Positions 36,887 to 48,258 of a stretch of 64,000 nt of DNA are shown piece after piece. The position numbers and the translations under genes are program-made. Below the pieces are notes generated by a model, which saw only the letters and a program-made list of their open reading frames with translations, was not told the origin of the DNA and did not search any database. Source of the stretch: Paraphysomonas bandaiensis (lineage: Eukaryota; Chrysophyceae); the NCBI GenBank assembly GCA_965644295.1, contig CBFFRP010000185.1, positions 62,001-126,000 of the forward strand. Reading direction: 5' to 3'. Position 1 is the first letter of the stretch; every line of letters starts with the position of its first letter.

Positions 36887-38100
36887 CTATGTCACCGAGG
36901 ACGCCCTAGCTCGAAAGTTGCTGATGGAAAAACTGGAATTTCTAGACGACATGGAAGAACTCGAATTATGTGCCTCTGCATCCCATACATTCGATGCCGT
37001 ATCAGTTGTTACACGTAATGGTCCCATAACAGTCCCAAAAAATGATGGACTCTCACCCTTTTGTTTCGTAATAGTATTTTCCTTTTGTTGCGACGTAGTA
37101 GGTGTGTGTATTTTCTTATTGCGCAGGGCAAAGAGGAGAAATATGAGAGCCAATGCCACAGTGATACCGAGACCATCAGAAAGCCTACACCCCGGGGGTA
37201 TATCTTCGTAATGTCCTCCTAAGAAAGCCGACAATATTATGTGCATCATAAATAAGTTATTATGCTGGGTATAATTTAATATCACACATCCCAAAAGCAC
37301 AATCACATATTAGCTAAGTTAATTACAATATAACTCACCAGGGTTTTTATCTCTAGAATTAATTTCAGGCTGGCAACCTATAAATGTATTCTTTTCCATT
37401 ATACCTGGACAAAAAATCAATAAAACAGGATTTATTAATCCTAATTGACAAATACCTGCTTCTATTGTTATTACTGCAAACACTAAGGACATTTTACCAA
37501 AGAATATATGGTACGGAGCATAAAGCTTCCGCATCGCTCCACTGGCATAAGGTAATACAAAGTGACACAATCCCAGGATGTCATTCTGAAATAAAAGAAT
37601 ACTTGTTGCGATACCCAACCACGAGTGCAGGGTGACGAAGTGCGGGTTTTCGTCATTATCTTTGGCTTCCCAAGCAGCACGCAGACCTACAGTAATGCAT
37701 ATCTTGGCACCTAAGTGAAAGAACACATGCAAATTCCGTGATGTGCTGTTGAAATCGGATAAGAACAGGATTTAGGAGATTTAACGTGTACCTGTATTTT
37801 TGGACTTTCATTCGGAAAGCTGTAATACTCCACCCAGTGCAGCACACTATACCAGCTATCATCATGACCGGGTGCCTGCAAACGACATTATCACAAAAAC
37901 ACTGCATATTCATATACTTACCAATTAAATACATTTTTATTCCAGTCTAACCCCCCGAGATAACCGTCGGTGATGCTTTCTCGTGTAGCCCATATGATCA
38001 CCAAAATTAACGATACCATTGCAAAAGCTCTTCCCAAAACTAGTGTTAAATTTTCAATCCATATCGGCTGCGCGCCACTCCTATCTGATCGATCGCTCAT
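36887..38100 (-). CDS. Cytochrome b561 family transmembrane protein
   Basis: Five exons (38100-37922, 37875-37792, 37745-37456, 37404-37339, 37218-36887), 316 residues. The b561 core has four to five helices with the paired haem-ligand histidines in WHPVMMIAG, LHVFFHLGAK, TLHSWLG and APYHIFFGK. The motifs 'HP..M' and 'K..H' are diagnostic. Family members pass electrons from ascorbate across a membrane to monodehydroascorbate or ferric iron. After the core there is a lumenal-type segment (GCQPEIN...CRLS), an extra helix GLGITVALALIFLLFALRN and an 80-residue Ser/Thr-rich cytoplasmic tail, making it longer than most 220-260-residue b561 proteins. It is head to head with the Tubby gene, 641 bp apart. 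Confidence 0.92.
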
Positions 38101-38741
38101 GACGCCAGCAATGCTTTATAGTAGACACTTCTTAAAGGATCGATAGGATATCAAAATACAGGGAGATGGATAGTTCCATTCTATCGTGCATTTTATAATT
38201 AATATGTCTGGACTTGTAAGATGCGATACTGCTGCTTTATACGATACTTAACAGTTTGTATGTACATGTATGTGACACTGCTGGCCGGTCGGCCGACAGA
38301 ACTGTTGATAGATACTGCCGCTGTACACCGTACAGTACGTAGTACTGTACTGCTGGAATGTGTATTGCGTATACGGGGTGGGTATACGGGGTATTCTGTT
38401 GTAGGGCGCATATAACTGTTGGAGTGGGAAGAGGGGAGATTTTGGAATTCTGCCACACTTGACGATACACTGTACTGCTGTATACCGTACTGGTTTTTGT
38501 TGTGTGTGATACACTCTGCATCCATACGTATACAGCAGTATGTCTACATTATACAGACGCAGACAAGTTTCTCATGCGACCAGCACTGATAAGCTCATTG
38601 ATTACACTACTCTGGTTTTAGTCGTTGTTGGAAGACTATCACCGGATTTACCCTAGTAGTATTTCGCTGTATCATCTATTGATCCTGTGTATCGTGGAGT
38701 AATTGTGTTGTGGGTATATTTAGTTGCTCAGAGCGTCAGCT
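38101..38741. promoter_or_regulatory. Divergent promoter with densest cluster of TACTGCTGTA/GTATAC motifs
   Basis: Copies: GATACTGCTGCTTTATACG near 38225, AGTACTGTACTGCTGGAATG near 38341, GTATACGGGG twice near 38370-38390, ACTGTACTGCTGTATACCG near 38468 and CGTATACAGCAGTATG near 38527. Several are near-palindromic. This is the strongest example of the motif in the window. Confidence 0.5.
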
Positions 38742-40692
38742 ATGTCTTATCAAAGGTTAGAGTATACAGACATTACATCAATTGCAATATTCTGATGTGT
38801 GATATTAGGAAATTTACACTTGATGATCATGACTACAGTGATGATTCTGATTATGGTCGCAAGCATGTGAGGGGACCTAGACGATCCCATTCTCCGGACT
38901 ACTCTGATGACGATCATTATGACCGCGCACGTACACGAACCGTGAAAAGGGCAACATCCCGATCTGGATCCCGAAATGAAGATAGATACTATAATGAATC
39001 TGACGACGATGATGAGGGATGCTACCATCGTCGACCGGTTCGGTCTAGCCGCAGCAATCGGTTCGATGATGACGTTCGAGGTTCAAGAGAAAAGACATCT
39101 TTTGCTCCGCGCCGAATGAATAACAATGACATAATCCCTTCAAGTCGACCATCTACTGCCAACTCTGTTCCTTCATCCGCTTGGGGAGATGTTCGTCGAG
39201 ATTCTTGGGCTGAAAAAGAAAATGACCGCCCTGATGAACCTGTTAGTAAACCGTGGACTCGAGCAAGAGCCCCTCCCAGTGCGCCACATGAGCCTATTAG
39301 GCGCTCCAGGGATGAACCGCGCGACTATCGCACACGGAATGGTATGTACAGCGACCGGGAAGCTTCAAGTGGGGAAGATAATGAGATGAGTCCCGATGAT
39401 GTTCCCCCTCGTAGGCGCCCACCTCGGGGAGGTAGAGGTGAACGCCACGAATCCGGACGAGGCACGGACAACTACGGGGAGGTGCGTGATTCCAGAGAGC
39501 CTCCCCGCTCAGATAGAAGAAATGATCGATATGGACCTTCCAGAGGTAGGGATGGGGATGACCGGGAGGTCAGGGATTCCAGAGAATCACCCCGCATAGA
39601 CAGGATGTCATCGGACGGTAGTTTCTACGAAAATGTTGCAGCAACTCATATCGTGGGTAGCCGAGATGAAGGGTCAGTTGGAGCCACTTCTTACAGACGC
39701 AGGGCAGATACCGACGGTACATCTAATGATATTGAAGATTTGTCTACTTATTCAGATGATGGTGCGGATCACATTAAGGACGATGGAGACAGCAAGCGTA
39801 GGGGACACGACTCTAGCAGGGATCTCTTAAAACAGTCGAGCATCCCGTTCGTACAGTTAAGCCCTGCAAATGGTGGGGCCACGGACATGGTGCAGTGCTT
39901 GATTGTACGAGAACGGGGTAGTATTGGCAGCAAGCTCTACCCTTCCTACAAGCTTTTTCTTGAGGATAAAAATAAACTCTTGCTGATTGGAAGAAAAATG
40001 AATTTCAACAGCACTTCCAACTACCACGTCTTTGATATGACCCGTGGATCTGCCAGTAAGAAGATGACAAAAAAGAGTGGTAACTATATGGGGAAGCTCC
40101 GAGCACATGATACTAACAGGTGTGTCTACTCATATATATGAACAAGCTTAGATACATGATAGTTACTTTGTGTTCCTCAGACGATCAATTTTGTGTTGCT
40201 CATAGTTAGTTGTATATCTTTAGGACGGAGTATGCGCTCGTTACTCGTAAAGAGGAACGTGAAGAAATTGCTGCGATTGTCTTTGATCGTGTGGGGATAG
40301 TTAACCAGATCAAGGAAGGCTGTCAGCCACGTAAGATGTCCGTACTTCTGCCCCAGCTGAACGCTGAGTCTCAGCCGATTCCACACAAGGTAACCGATGC
40401 GGTTGGGCGGAAGAAGTCAATGGTGGATATGCTTCGCAAGCAAGAGACGGGACGTATGTTCCTTCTCACGTCGAAGGAACCCGTCTTTGAGAATGGAAAC
40501 TATCGGTTGAACTTTCATGGACGAGTTAGTGTACCTTCTGTGAAGAATTTCCAGCTGTCCTCGCCTGATGACCCCTCTCATGTTATTTGCCAATTTGGAA
40601 AGATCGGTGAAGACCGGTTTCATCTGGACTACAAGGCTCCTCTTAATGCGTTTCAAGCATTTAGTTTGGCGCTCTGTCACTTCGATACGTGA
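38742..40692 (+). CDS. Tubby-domain protein (TULP-like)
   Basis: Three exons: 38742-38755 (MSYQR split), 38809-40119 and 40224-40692 (597 residues). The first about 350 residues are disordered and rich in Arg/Asp/Ser ([33 protein letters not shown]). From about residue 365 the C-terminal Tubby domain follows: [134 protein letters not shown] and [13 protein letters not shown]. Tubby domains bind PI(4,5)P2, and TULP3-type proteins deliver receptors to cilia with IFT-A. The 14-bp first exon was chosen because the ATG at 38742 splices in frame; without it the reading frame has no ATG near this position. Confidence 0.94.
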
Positions 40693-41320
40693 TCGTTGTG
40701 GATCACTACTGTACGGCTTGCACTCATGTTGCTGCTCTTGTGATTCCGAACATCTTCTTTTATCGTTGTTGTGTTGTTATTTATCGCAGTGTGTGGCTAT
40801 AGTGCTACGCCCATTGTCATGCGTTAACACTCTCCCCCTTCATCATTTATGTTCAATTGACCATATGTCACTGTTGTCGTACGGACACGCTTCAGCGCCT
40901 TCAATGGTAGATGTATATTTGCCCTCTTGTGACTGTGGATGTCATAATAAGCTAACACCAATTATTACTGTGTTTATACTGCCACCCTCCGAAGTTATAT
41001 ATAAGCAATTGATAGATCACGTTAATGAATTGCTTACATTTGGCACCTACCACACCTAACGTACAACTAGAGTGTAAATTAACTAAAGTAAACGAATGCT
41101 CTTTTCAGGTTCAATCAATGTTTGAGACTTTATATCATCAGAAAAGCAACATCGGTACATAGAACGTATCATGCAAGTTGCGATTAAATTGATTGTTTGG
41201 ATTGATAAGAGTAAGCTATATCAAAGACAATAGCATAGCATATTATACATTGAATTATCTTATTATTGAAATATCAATGCTAATTACAAAATTATACAGA
41301 ACTGCAAAATACACCCCTCC
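40693..41320. other. Spacer, nothing recognised
   Basis: Downstream of the Tubby stop and of the minus-strand small gene. No exon or repeat supported. Confidence 0.5.
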
Positions 41321-41515
41321 TCACTTCTCTATTTTATTCGGGTCTTTCATAAGTTCTGCATTTAATCTTCTTTTCTCCACTATTTCATTCTTCTTCTCAA
41401 TATGATACAGATACCTATCGCGTATTACATATGAAATGAAGGGTACAACCAAAATAAGAGGGCCGAACCAACGCAGACGACGAGACGATTTAAGTTTTGA
41501 ATGAAGATTACTCAT
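41321..41515 (-). CDS. Small single-pass membrane protein, unknown
   Basis: 64 residues from ATG at 41515. A basic N terminus (MSNLHSKLKSSRRLRW) is followed by one hydrophobic helix (FGPLILVVPFISYVI) and a highly charged C-terminal helix (YHIEKKNEIVEKRRLNAELM). This layout is common among small inner-membrane mitochondrial assembly factors and small integral membrane proteins, but I recognise no specific family. It may have an upstream exon. Confidence 0.5.
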   Translation of the reverse strand: MSNLHSKLKSSRRLRWFGPLILVVPFISYVIRDRYLYHIEKKNEIVEKRRLNAELMKDPNKIEK

Positions 41516-41884
41516 TGAAACCACTAATTCCAAACTCTACTCGAATGAATACAGGATAATGAAATTCAATGCTAGATAGACAACGAAGTTAGCGTGCAGT
41601 TGCAACCCAACCTTTCCTTGTAATGGAGCAGCTCTGACAGTACCAACAGACTGCTTGACGATCGACTGCTACTGTGCATCCTCGAATACCGCTGTACTAC
41701 AGTGCATACAGAGGTACTGTAGATGGCATGAGTGTAGTGTGCTGTATACCAGCACCAGCACTGTATGTGCAATGAACAGTCATAGCATACATATATACAT
41801 ATACATACTGTACATGTGTATGCTCCGGCTCGTTAAGGTGATCTGATCACTTTAATCTTAATGTAGCCAGCTATAAATACATTA
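41516..41884. promoter_or_regulatory. Divergent promoter region with recurrent motif
   Basis: Contains CCGCTGTACTACAGTGCATA near 41690, GTGCTGTATACCAGCACC near 41738, ACATACTGTACATGTGTATG near 41803 and TATAAATA near 41871. It lies between the small membrane gene (-) and the FKBP/ankyrin gene (+). Confidence 0.4.
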
Positions 41885-43144
41885 ATGCACATCCCCTCAC
41901 CGATAGTAGTTTTATTCACCCTGCAGAGCATCAGCGCTCTGTTGATTGAAGATGTTTATGTGCCTCTGGACTGTCACAGTGAGTGCCTCTGATGTATGGA
42001 TGATATACCCTCTAATGGTTACGTGTAACAGGCCATGCCTCGCCGTCTGATCACCTCTTAATGTATTACGCATATACTGCTGTAGGGTGTTCTTATTTTT
42101 GTGCAGAGAGTTTACAGTGAAACAGAGTAACGGCGAAGTCATACAGCCCGCTTACAAAAAACCCGGAAATTTGTTCCATGTCTTATTAGAGCAGTCGGTA
42201 GTTATGATTCAAGAGGGTTATATGTGTGTTAACAGTGTATAGGATTTACCAGTGCATAGAGCTTTGAAAGGAATGTGCGAGAATGGTACCCGTGTTATGA
42301 GTTGGGAAAATGGTCATGATCTCAACTTAGCGCCTTTACCAGTATCGAAATATGCCTTGCAAAACCTCGAAGAAAGCATAACCGTAGAAATATCAGTCCA
42401 GCATATCACACCACAGTCGGACTATCAAGTATTCAGCTTATTTAAAATGGGAAACTTTACAGAGGTAATGGCGATGATAGACGAGCATAGAGGTGTCAAT
42501 GCCGTGGACGAATGGGGTTCAACTCTCCTAATGCAAGCCACGAAAAAAGGAAACCTACCAGTAGTTGCAGCTTTGCTTAATACACGCATGCCTAAAGTGG
42601 ATGTTAATATGGCTAAAGCTGTAAGTATACTGTCTGATGTGAAGTGGATCTCAAGAATCTAAAGTTGCACTCTAACAGAACGGATTTACGGCTATTTTCT
42701 ATGCAATTGAGCTCCACTCAACCAATATACTGAAAGCACTGCTAAGAAGAGGAGCTAATCCTAACGTAGCACTGACACAGAAGGTTGGCATTCTAGTTTT
42801 CATGTTTTCGGTCTAACTTATATGCTACACTCGTACAAAAGGATGCTGTAGGCAGTACACCTCTCCACTTCGCGTGTATGCTAGAGAAGTCTAAACATGC
42901 AGAGCTTCTTTTGGAGTATGGTGCAGATGTGATGGCAGTTAATGAGCACGGGCAATATCCACTGCAGCTCTTACCACGTGATACTGTAACATCAACAAAG
43001 CTCTATTTTAAACGCATGTTCGAGGTAGGCCTTTCTGGCTGTGTAGCTAACTGTACGTGAATTGTTCGTTATTAGGATGCCTTAGCTCGTAAAGAGAAAG
43101 AGTGGCAGGCCTCGAGAGGACAGGCGATTAGAAATGACCTTTAG
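41885..43144 (+). CDS. FKBP-like domain fused to ankyrin repeats, probably ER/secretory
   Basis: Seven exons: 41885-41978, 42032-42062, 42107-42197, 42243-42620, 42679-42783, 42842-43024 and 43076-43144 (316 residues). The start MHIPSPIVVLFTLQSISA looks like a signal peptide, so the secretory pathway is inferred. Residues about 22-140 resemble a degenerate FKBP-type fold (LLIEDVYVPLDC, DHLLIEFTVKQSNGEVI, then LPVHRALKGMCENGTRVMSW). Residues about 145-280 are three to four ankyrin repeats (NAVDEWGSTLLMQATKKGNL, NGFTAIFYAIE, VGSTPLHFACMLEKSKHAEL, LLEYGADV). The tail ends in RNDL, which recalls KDEL-type retrieval signals. The catalytic FKBP residues are not clearly kept. The start is uncertain because a TATA-like TATAAATA lies only about 14 bp upstream. 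Confidence 0.72.
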
Positions 43145-43559
43145 ACGTCTCTAAAGGACTACTCATAGTCACAGAAATCTTCGTAGACTATTCAATCATG
43201 TGACAAATATGTTGTGACATAGTTATTGTTTTATCGGAGTTTTCGAAATATAATTTATGTTTTTGAAGTTTTGAGTATTCCTTTGTCTCCATGAAGTTAA
43301 CTATATACTTGGAATGGTCATTTCATACTTACTTCTATCACTACTACAACTCTGCGGCTAGAACAGAATACTGTACACAACTATAAAATATATATATGTC
43401 ACACAACGTTGGATTCTAGGTTTGCAACTGGTGTGTGTGCGTGTGCACTCAAGTAGCAGTGTTCGATTAGGTGCAGCAATGTTCAAAAGGTATTTCGGTC
43501 CCATTATTGTATTAAATTATACTTGTATGAGCACAGTGCTGACTGAATTACGTTAAGAG
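43145..43559. other. 3' flank, nothing recognised
   Basis: AT-rich spacer with a short GTGTGTGCGTGTGC run near 43430. No gene supported. Confidence 0.5.
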
Positions 43560-43855
43560 TTAAGAGAGATATAAAATATCTACTATTAAATCTACTTATT
43601 AAATCTACTTTGTTATCTATATTACTTTTTATTATAACAATATAAATAATATATAAAGTAATTAATTTTATTTAAGAATATAAATAATATATAAAGTAAT
43701 TATAACTTATTAATAATAAGTTATAAGTTAAACTCACAAAGAGAAGGAATTACAACCGAAGGTTGTAATTGGAAACACTCGAAGAGAAGAAGCCCCTTGA
43801 GGGGCATATGGGGTAGAAAAAAGGCTTGCCCTTGTCCCCCTCCCTCCGTTTTTTG
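43560..43855. other. Very AT-rich block ending in two strong hairpins; organelle-like composition
   Basis: About 43560-43735 is nearly pure A/T and includes two direct copies of AATAAATAATATATAAAGTA and the palindrome ATAACTTATTAATAATAAGT(TAT). It is followed by two stem-loops: AATTACAACC-gaa-GGTTGTAATT (about 43747-43769) and GCCCC-ttga-GGGGC (about 43792-43805). This mix of A/T desert and G/C hairpins is reminiscent of organellar spacer DNA. Confidence 0.5.
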
Positions 43856-44000
43856 ATATAGTGATATTTTGATGTTGTAGCACTGTGATTGTGGAGACAC
43901 ATCAATCACCAACACCGTAATTCTGTTCTACAAATCGTATCTTTAATAGCTACTATATTTTCAATTTTTTTGTATATTTTAACAAGCGTCAAGTACGCAC
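43856..44000 (+). repeat. Dispersed element, copy 1
   Basis: GATGTTGTAGCACTGTGATT, ACATCAATCACCAACA, CTACAAATCGTATCTTTA and ACTATATTTTCA occur here in order. The same four blocks occur in the same order on the opposite strand at about 60485-60625. It is non-coding and has no clear terminal repeats. Confidence 0.85.
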
Positions 44001-44342
44001 GTAGGAGTTGGTCGTAGTTCAATATCTTGTGAAAGGGTACACCTCACTACATACTACATACTGAACACTGAACAGCTTCTTCGTCCATTGAGACCAAATA
44101 GTATTTTTCTGACCGACCTCTTTCAGTTGGTATGCCCCTGGGGATCTGAGCTTTTGTCTGCAGAAAACTTCACGATCATATTCTTGATTACTTTGATATA
44201 GGTACACACCAAGTTATACTAGTCATATTGTGAAGTGAAAATACAAAATATTTAACGACTAGATTTCCAACACCTTGGCTAGGTTTTTACACTTTTTTGG
44301 TGTGACTGAAAATTACACCAAATAAACTGGGTCCAATCCCTC

Positions 44343-44694
44343 AACAAAGTCGGACTCGCACCTTTTCGTGGTGTTCTGGGGGATAAGTACCGGAGAAATT
44401 TCTACAGGAAACTAACGTGAGCCGCAAACATACTCAGCAGATATTCTTCTGCCCACTCATAGCCGAATACTTGTGTGGTACAAGGGACACCAATAAGTGT
44501 CACTTGTGTAGACGTCTTTGGGCCCTGACGCCTGACGAATAAACAGGCATCCGGGAATGGGCCCACCTCAAGGGTAACCGGGGTATTGGGCTGCCTGCTG
44601 AAGTCAAGCATCCGGGATGTTCACCTTTTAAGAACTCAGAGCGGAAGTGGTCGCACCTTGGTGCTTGCGGAGACGCACAAGCAGCTTCCGTAGC
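44343..44694. mobile_element. Foldback-element copy inserted at the 3' end of a zinc-finger gene
   Basis: The core 44343-44638 is nearly identical to 33735-34025. The arm 44639-44694 stops within CTTCCGTAGC, where it joins sequence that reads as the tail of the adjacent minus-strand gene. The left arm is absent. Confidence 0.85.
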
Positions 44695-44699
44695 TTTCA

Positions 44700-46459
44700 T
44701 ATAAAGAGTAGGCTCTTTGACTTCCCTTCTCCATGGAGTGGCTTTGGGCAATGCTTTAGTCATTAACCGCATGGCTCTAGACGAACGCATTTGGTTACAT
44801 AGCAATGACCAGTGCTCCTCTCCAATTTTGTTGTAGGTGACATCCAAATGCTTGTGCATCCAACAATCGACCGTCTTCAGTTGAGTATAAACGGGAGTCT
44901 GATTTTGAGCTCTTAGAACTCAGCACTCGAGATGTAATTGATCGCGTATCCGCTGACCGACTTCCTCTGCTGACAAAGGAGCCCCGACTACTATTGCTTA
45001 CGAAGAAGGAGTGATATGATTCATCATCCGAGTCAATGTGCCTCTCTTCCCAAGATCCAATTTTTGGATTAATTCGGCTAAGTTGCTTACTGAGTAAATT
45101 AAACCGCATCATCAATTGACTATTGGCCTCCTCCCACATTGTTTCAGCCAAGTCTCTCATATCAAAATATTGATTAAATGCCATGCATAATTCAGCAGTT
45201 TCGTCGATATTCTCATCGGCTACTAGCTCATGTACTCTGCCAGGATCTGTCAGCCTACTGAACCATTCACGAACGTTTGATGGCAATTGCACTCCGTTTC
45301 CTCGATTTAAGATTAATTTAGAAAATTGAGAAATGTCGGAAGCCGAACTCTCTCTTGCCACTTTCAATTGTTCATAAATATGATCCTGATAGCGATCAAT
45401 TAACTCAGTTGTTGCACATGCCATATAAATTTGCTGCTCCCAATGCTGCATTGATTCAGCAATATGGGCGGAGAAACGCTGTCCTGACCATTTGGTGGTG
45501 TGCACCCTTCTACGCTCCGCGTACTGTTGGAGGATTCCTAGAGAAATCTTTAAATCCATTGGGTCTCTTGCCGTGTGATCCTGATATAAATGATCCATGT
45601 ATGTGTCCTCATTCAGGTCTGGTCGAGGACGTAATCTTCTATGGCCTAATAGTATACACTTATCTAAAGTGCCTGTCGTGGGTCTCTGCGCTCTGAACAT
45701 TCCCCTACTCACTCGGCATCGATAACATAGACCACCTTGGATTTCAGTTGAATGTACTTGGTCTTTGCAATCGATACACTGGTTTTCCGAGCAGAAGTAA
45801 CATATTCATCCTGCGGTAAGACGCTTAGGGTCTGTGAGTCGCTGACAGATCTGACACCGATCTGCGTCTTTACCCAGATGGTGAGGTTTGCTGGTTTTAT
45901 ATTCACCTTGCATTCCAGAGGTGGGATGTAGCACATTGTGTGCTTCATTCCTTGTGTGAGGTGAGGGTGTATAACAACACTCCTTTGCCTCAGCATCCTT
46001 GTTACTATGTTCCCTGATTGACAAGGGGTCCATATATACTGGACTATCACCTGTCGCATCTGAATCAAACGAACATAAGTCATCCTGAGCCCTCAATGGT
46101 TGAATAACGTCCTTACCGAATGCGAGAGGTTTTCGGGCTGACAAGGGTACCTCCTCCGGACTACTAAGACGATCCACCAGTTCTGGAACAGTCGTTGCTT
46201 GACTGTCTGCTTCTTGATTTTCTGTCTCTCTGAGGTCGTCACCTCGTGTATTGAGAGATGAAATTTCTTCGAAAAATTGAGACACCAAGGCCTCTGCATC
46301 AGTATCACTCAACCCAAAAGCTATGCCTATGTTTCGAATTTGTTCTTCATTGGCATTAGCAACTGATGGGTCTAACCCTCCTAGCATAAGCCTAAGGGTC
46401 GTTCTAACTGAATCTAATGTAACAGACTCCCGTAGTCTATCAAGAGTCTCCTCATCCAT
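44700..46459 (-). pseudogene. Zinc-finger (FYVE/RING-like) gene, apparently decaying
   Basis: From ATG 46459 (MDEETLDRLRESVTLDSVRT) the frame runs to a TGA at 45806-45808, then stays open for a further 336 codons to 44795. The TGA falls inside an eight-cysteine finger: CQIC-x14-CYFC-x4-CIDC-x13-CYRC, counting the stop as one residue. The C-terminal half has helical, charged sequence (YAERRRVHTTKWSGQRFSAH) and a Ser-rich tail. Near 44850 a different frame becomes the more protein-like one (KIGEEHWSLLCNQMRSSRAM...), suggesting a frameshift, and it then runs straight into the inserted repeat. TGA is an ordinary stop elsewhere in the window. A pseudogene is the simplest view; readthrough or sequence error is possible. 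Confidence 0.55.
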
Positions 46460-48258
46460 GAAAATAACAATATAATCAATACACAATGAATATATATATA
46501 ACTACAGCTACAATGCTATCTACAAGCAATTTCCAGAGTGAAGTAATTGCATCTTATTATCAATAATTCATGTAAGTCTACCTACGATTCCGTGATCAAT
46601 GGAATGAACATCATTCATATTCAATACCAAGCACATCAGTCTCTGTATAAGGGAAGATACACTCAGTATTCTCATTGTAGTTGAAGCCTTGTATGCGTAC
46701 TCCTAAGTACAATCACTCTCCAATAAGCACTGAAGGAAATACGTAATGTATAACTGTAATACTGGATAATCTGGCAATACACATCTATCAGCGTGGATAT
46801 CAAACCCGGAATTCTCCAGTAAACTTCTCCAGCCTTAATCTCATATATATATAATAAGAACATATATATATATCATCCATTATCATTATCTTCATTATGT
46901 CTCATTATTGATAATCATGTCTTTCTTTGTCTTTTGAATGATTATGTAAATATCAATGGTAAGCATGAACTGTCATAGTCATAATATATCATATATCTTA
47001 GTGTGAGTTATGGCAATAGTAATATTCATCTATGTTGCACAGATAGTATGTACAAACTTAAGCATATACAACAGAGAGCTCATATAGTATAGAATAACCT
47101 GATAGCTGGTTATTACACACCCACCCGTTCACCATCTTGGCTGACCATCATATAGATAGCTCAGATTCTGTTGCGAGCCACCCTACCACCCCACCTGTGT
47201 TTTAGCAAAAATATAGCTATATAGTAGTAGTCATGTATGGAGTATGATTCGTGCAAGTATATATAGTGTAGATTTATATGAAGCTTGCTTGGTGCCGACA
47301 CGCAAAGAATACGCTGGGATTTTAGTAAAATTCTATACATTGATTAGCTTAATCAACACTAGCACTTTACGAGGACGCATCCTCGGAATGGGGAAACATC
47401 ATATGAACGCCACAGTCACATGTGATGTACCTGGTATAAGAGCTTGAGCCTTCAAACCAACATGAGAGACATGTCTTGAGGGGTCTACTCCACTCTCATT
47501 CGTTAACTCCGTATGACATCAAATGATCTCTTATCTATATACATAAAGTATACATACGTATATAGTATCGGATCGTATCGTATTTGTTCATATATATATA
47601 CGTATATCATCACACCACAAGGCTACAGACATGTCGTAACATAGAGCATAGAACAAACAGTTCTTCCTCTTGTTCTTGGGGGTGACTCATACCTCCTGTC
47701 CACTGGTCTGAGTATGAGAATCTGCCTGTGTTGCTCATGTTTGCAGTAACTGTGATCGAAGATGTCATGGCTGATATGGATGTGCGTACGATCCTAGTAG
47801 CTAACCTGTTTGGATTTATGATAAATTCGTAGATATTGCATTCTTTTCTACCGACCGTACAAAACAATGTTTTTACAACAACAAAAGTGGCAGTTTACCA
47901 AACAAATTGTATTTTTCGAACCATGTTATGTTTTTTTCATATGTAAAGTGGCAATTTTCTTACACAGAGTTTTTTTTTACAAGAAGTTCATACGTGCTGT
48001 GAACCAGAGTGGACCCGACAATGATATCCTCCATATACCGTATACGGCACATGGGACATCTAGGCATTTGGACATGCCGGTCGTCTGGTATCTTGGATCT
48101 GCATATCTCCCACTCTTGTCCTTCCTACATTTCCGACTTCTGACTTCGTAGCTATAGCAGTATGTAGGTAGCAGATAGTGCATGTGTATACATATATAGA
48201 TAGTTGCTCATCTCACTGTCTTGTAGTGTATGAACACTCTATCAGCCTCATATTAACT
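46460..48258. other. AT-rich spacer
   Basis: No gene supported. TATATATA runs occur near 46845-46875 and 47590. A TATAGCAGTATGTAGG motif copy lies near 48152, about 105 bp before the next start codon. Confidence 0.5.

Noticed and set aside
45806-45808. TGA as selenocysteine or as a reassigned sense codon
   Set aside because: TGA ends several intact genes here (helicase, Tubby, MtnA-MtnK, TPR), so it is not reassigned. The residue lies at a non-conserved finger position, where selenocysteine is not expected, and no SECIS-like element was recognised.
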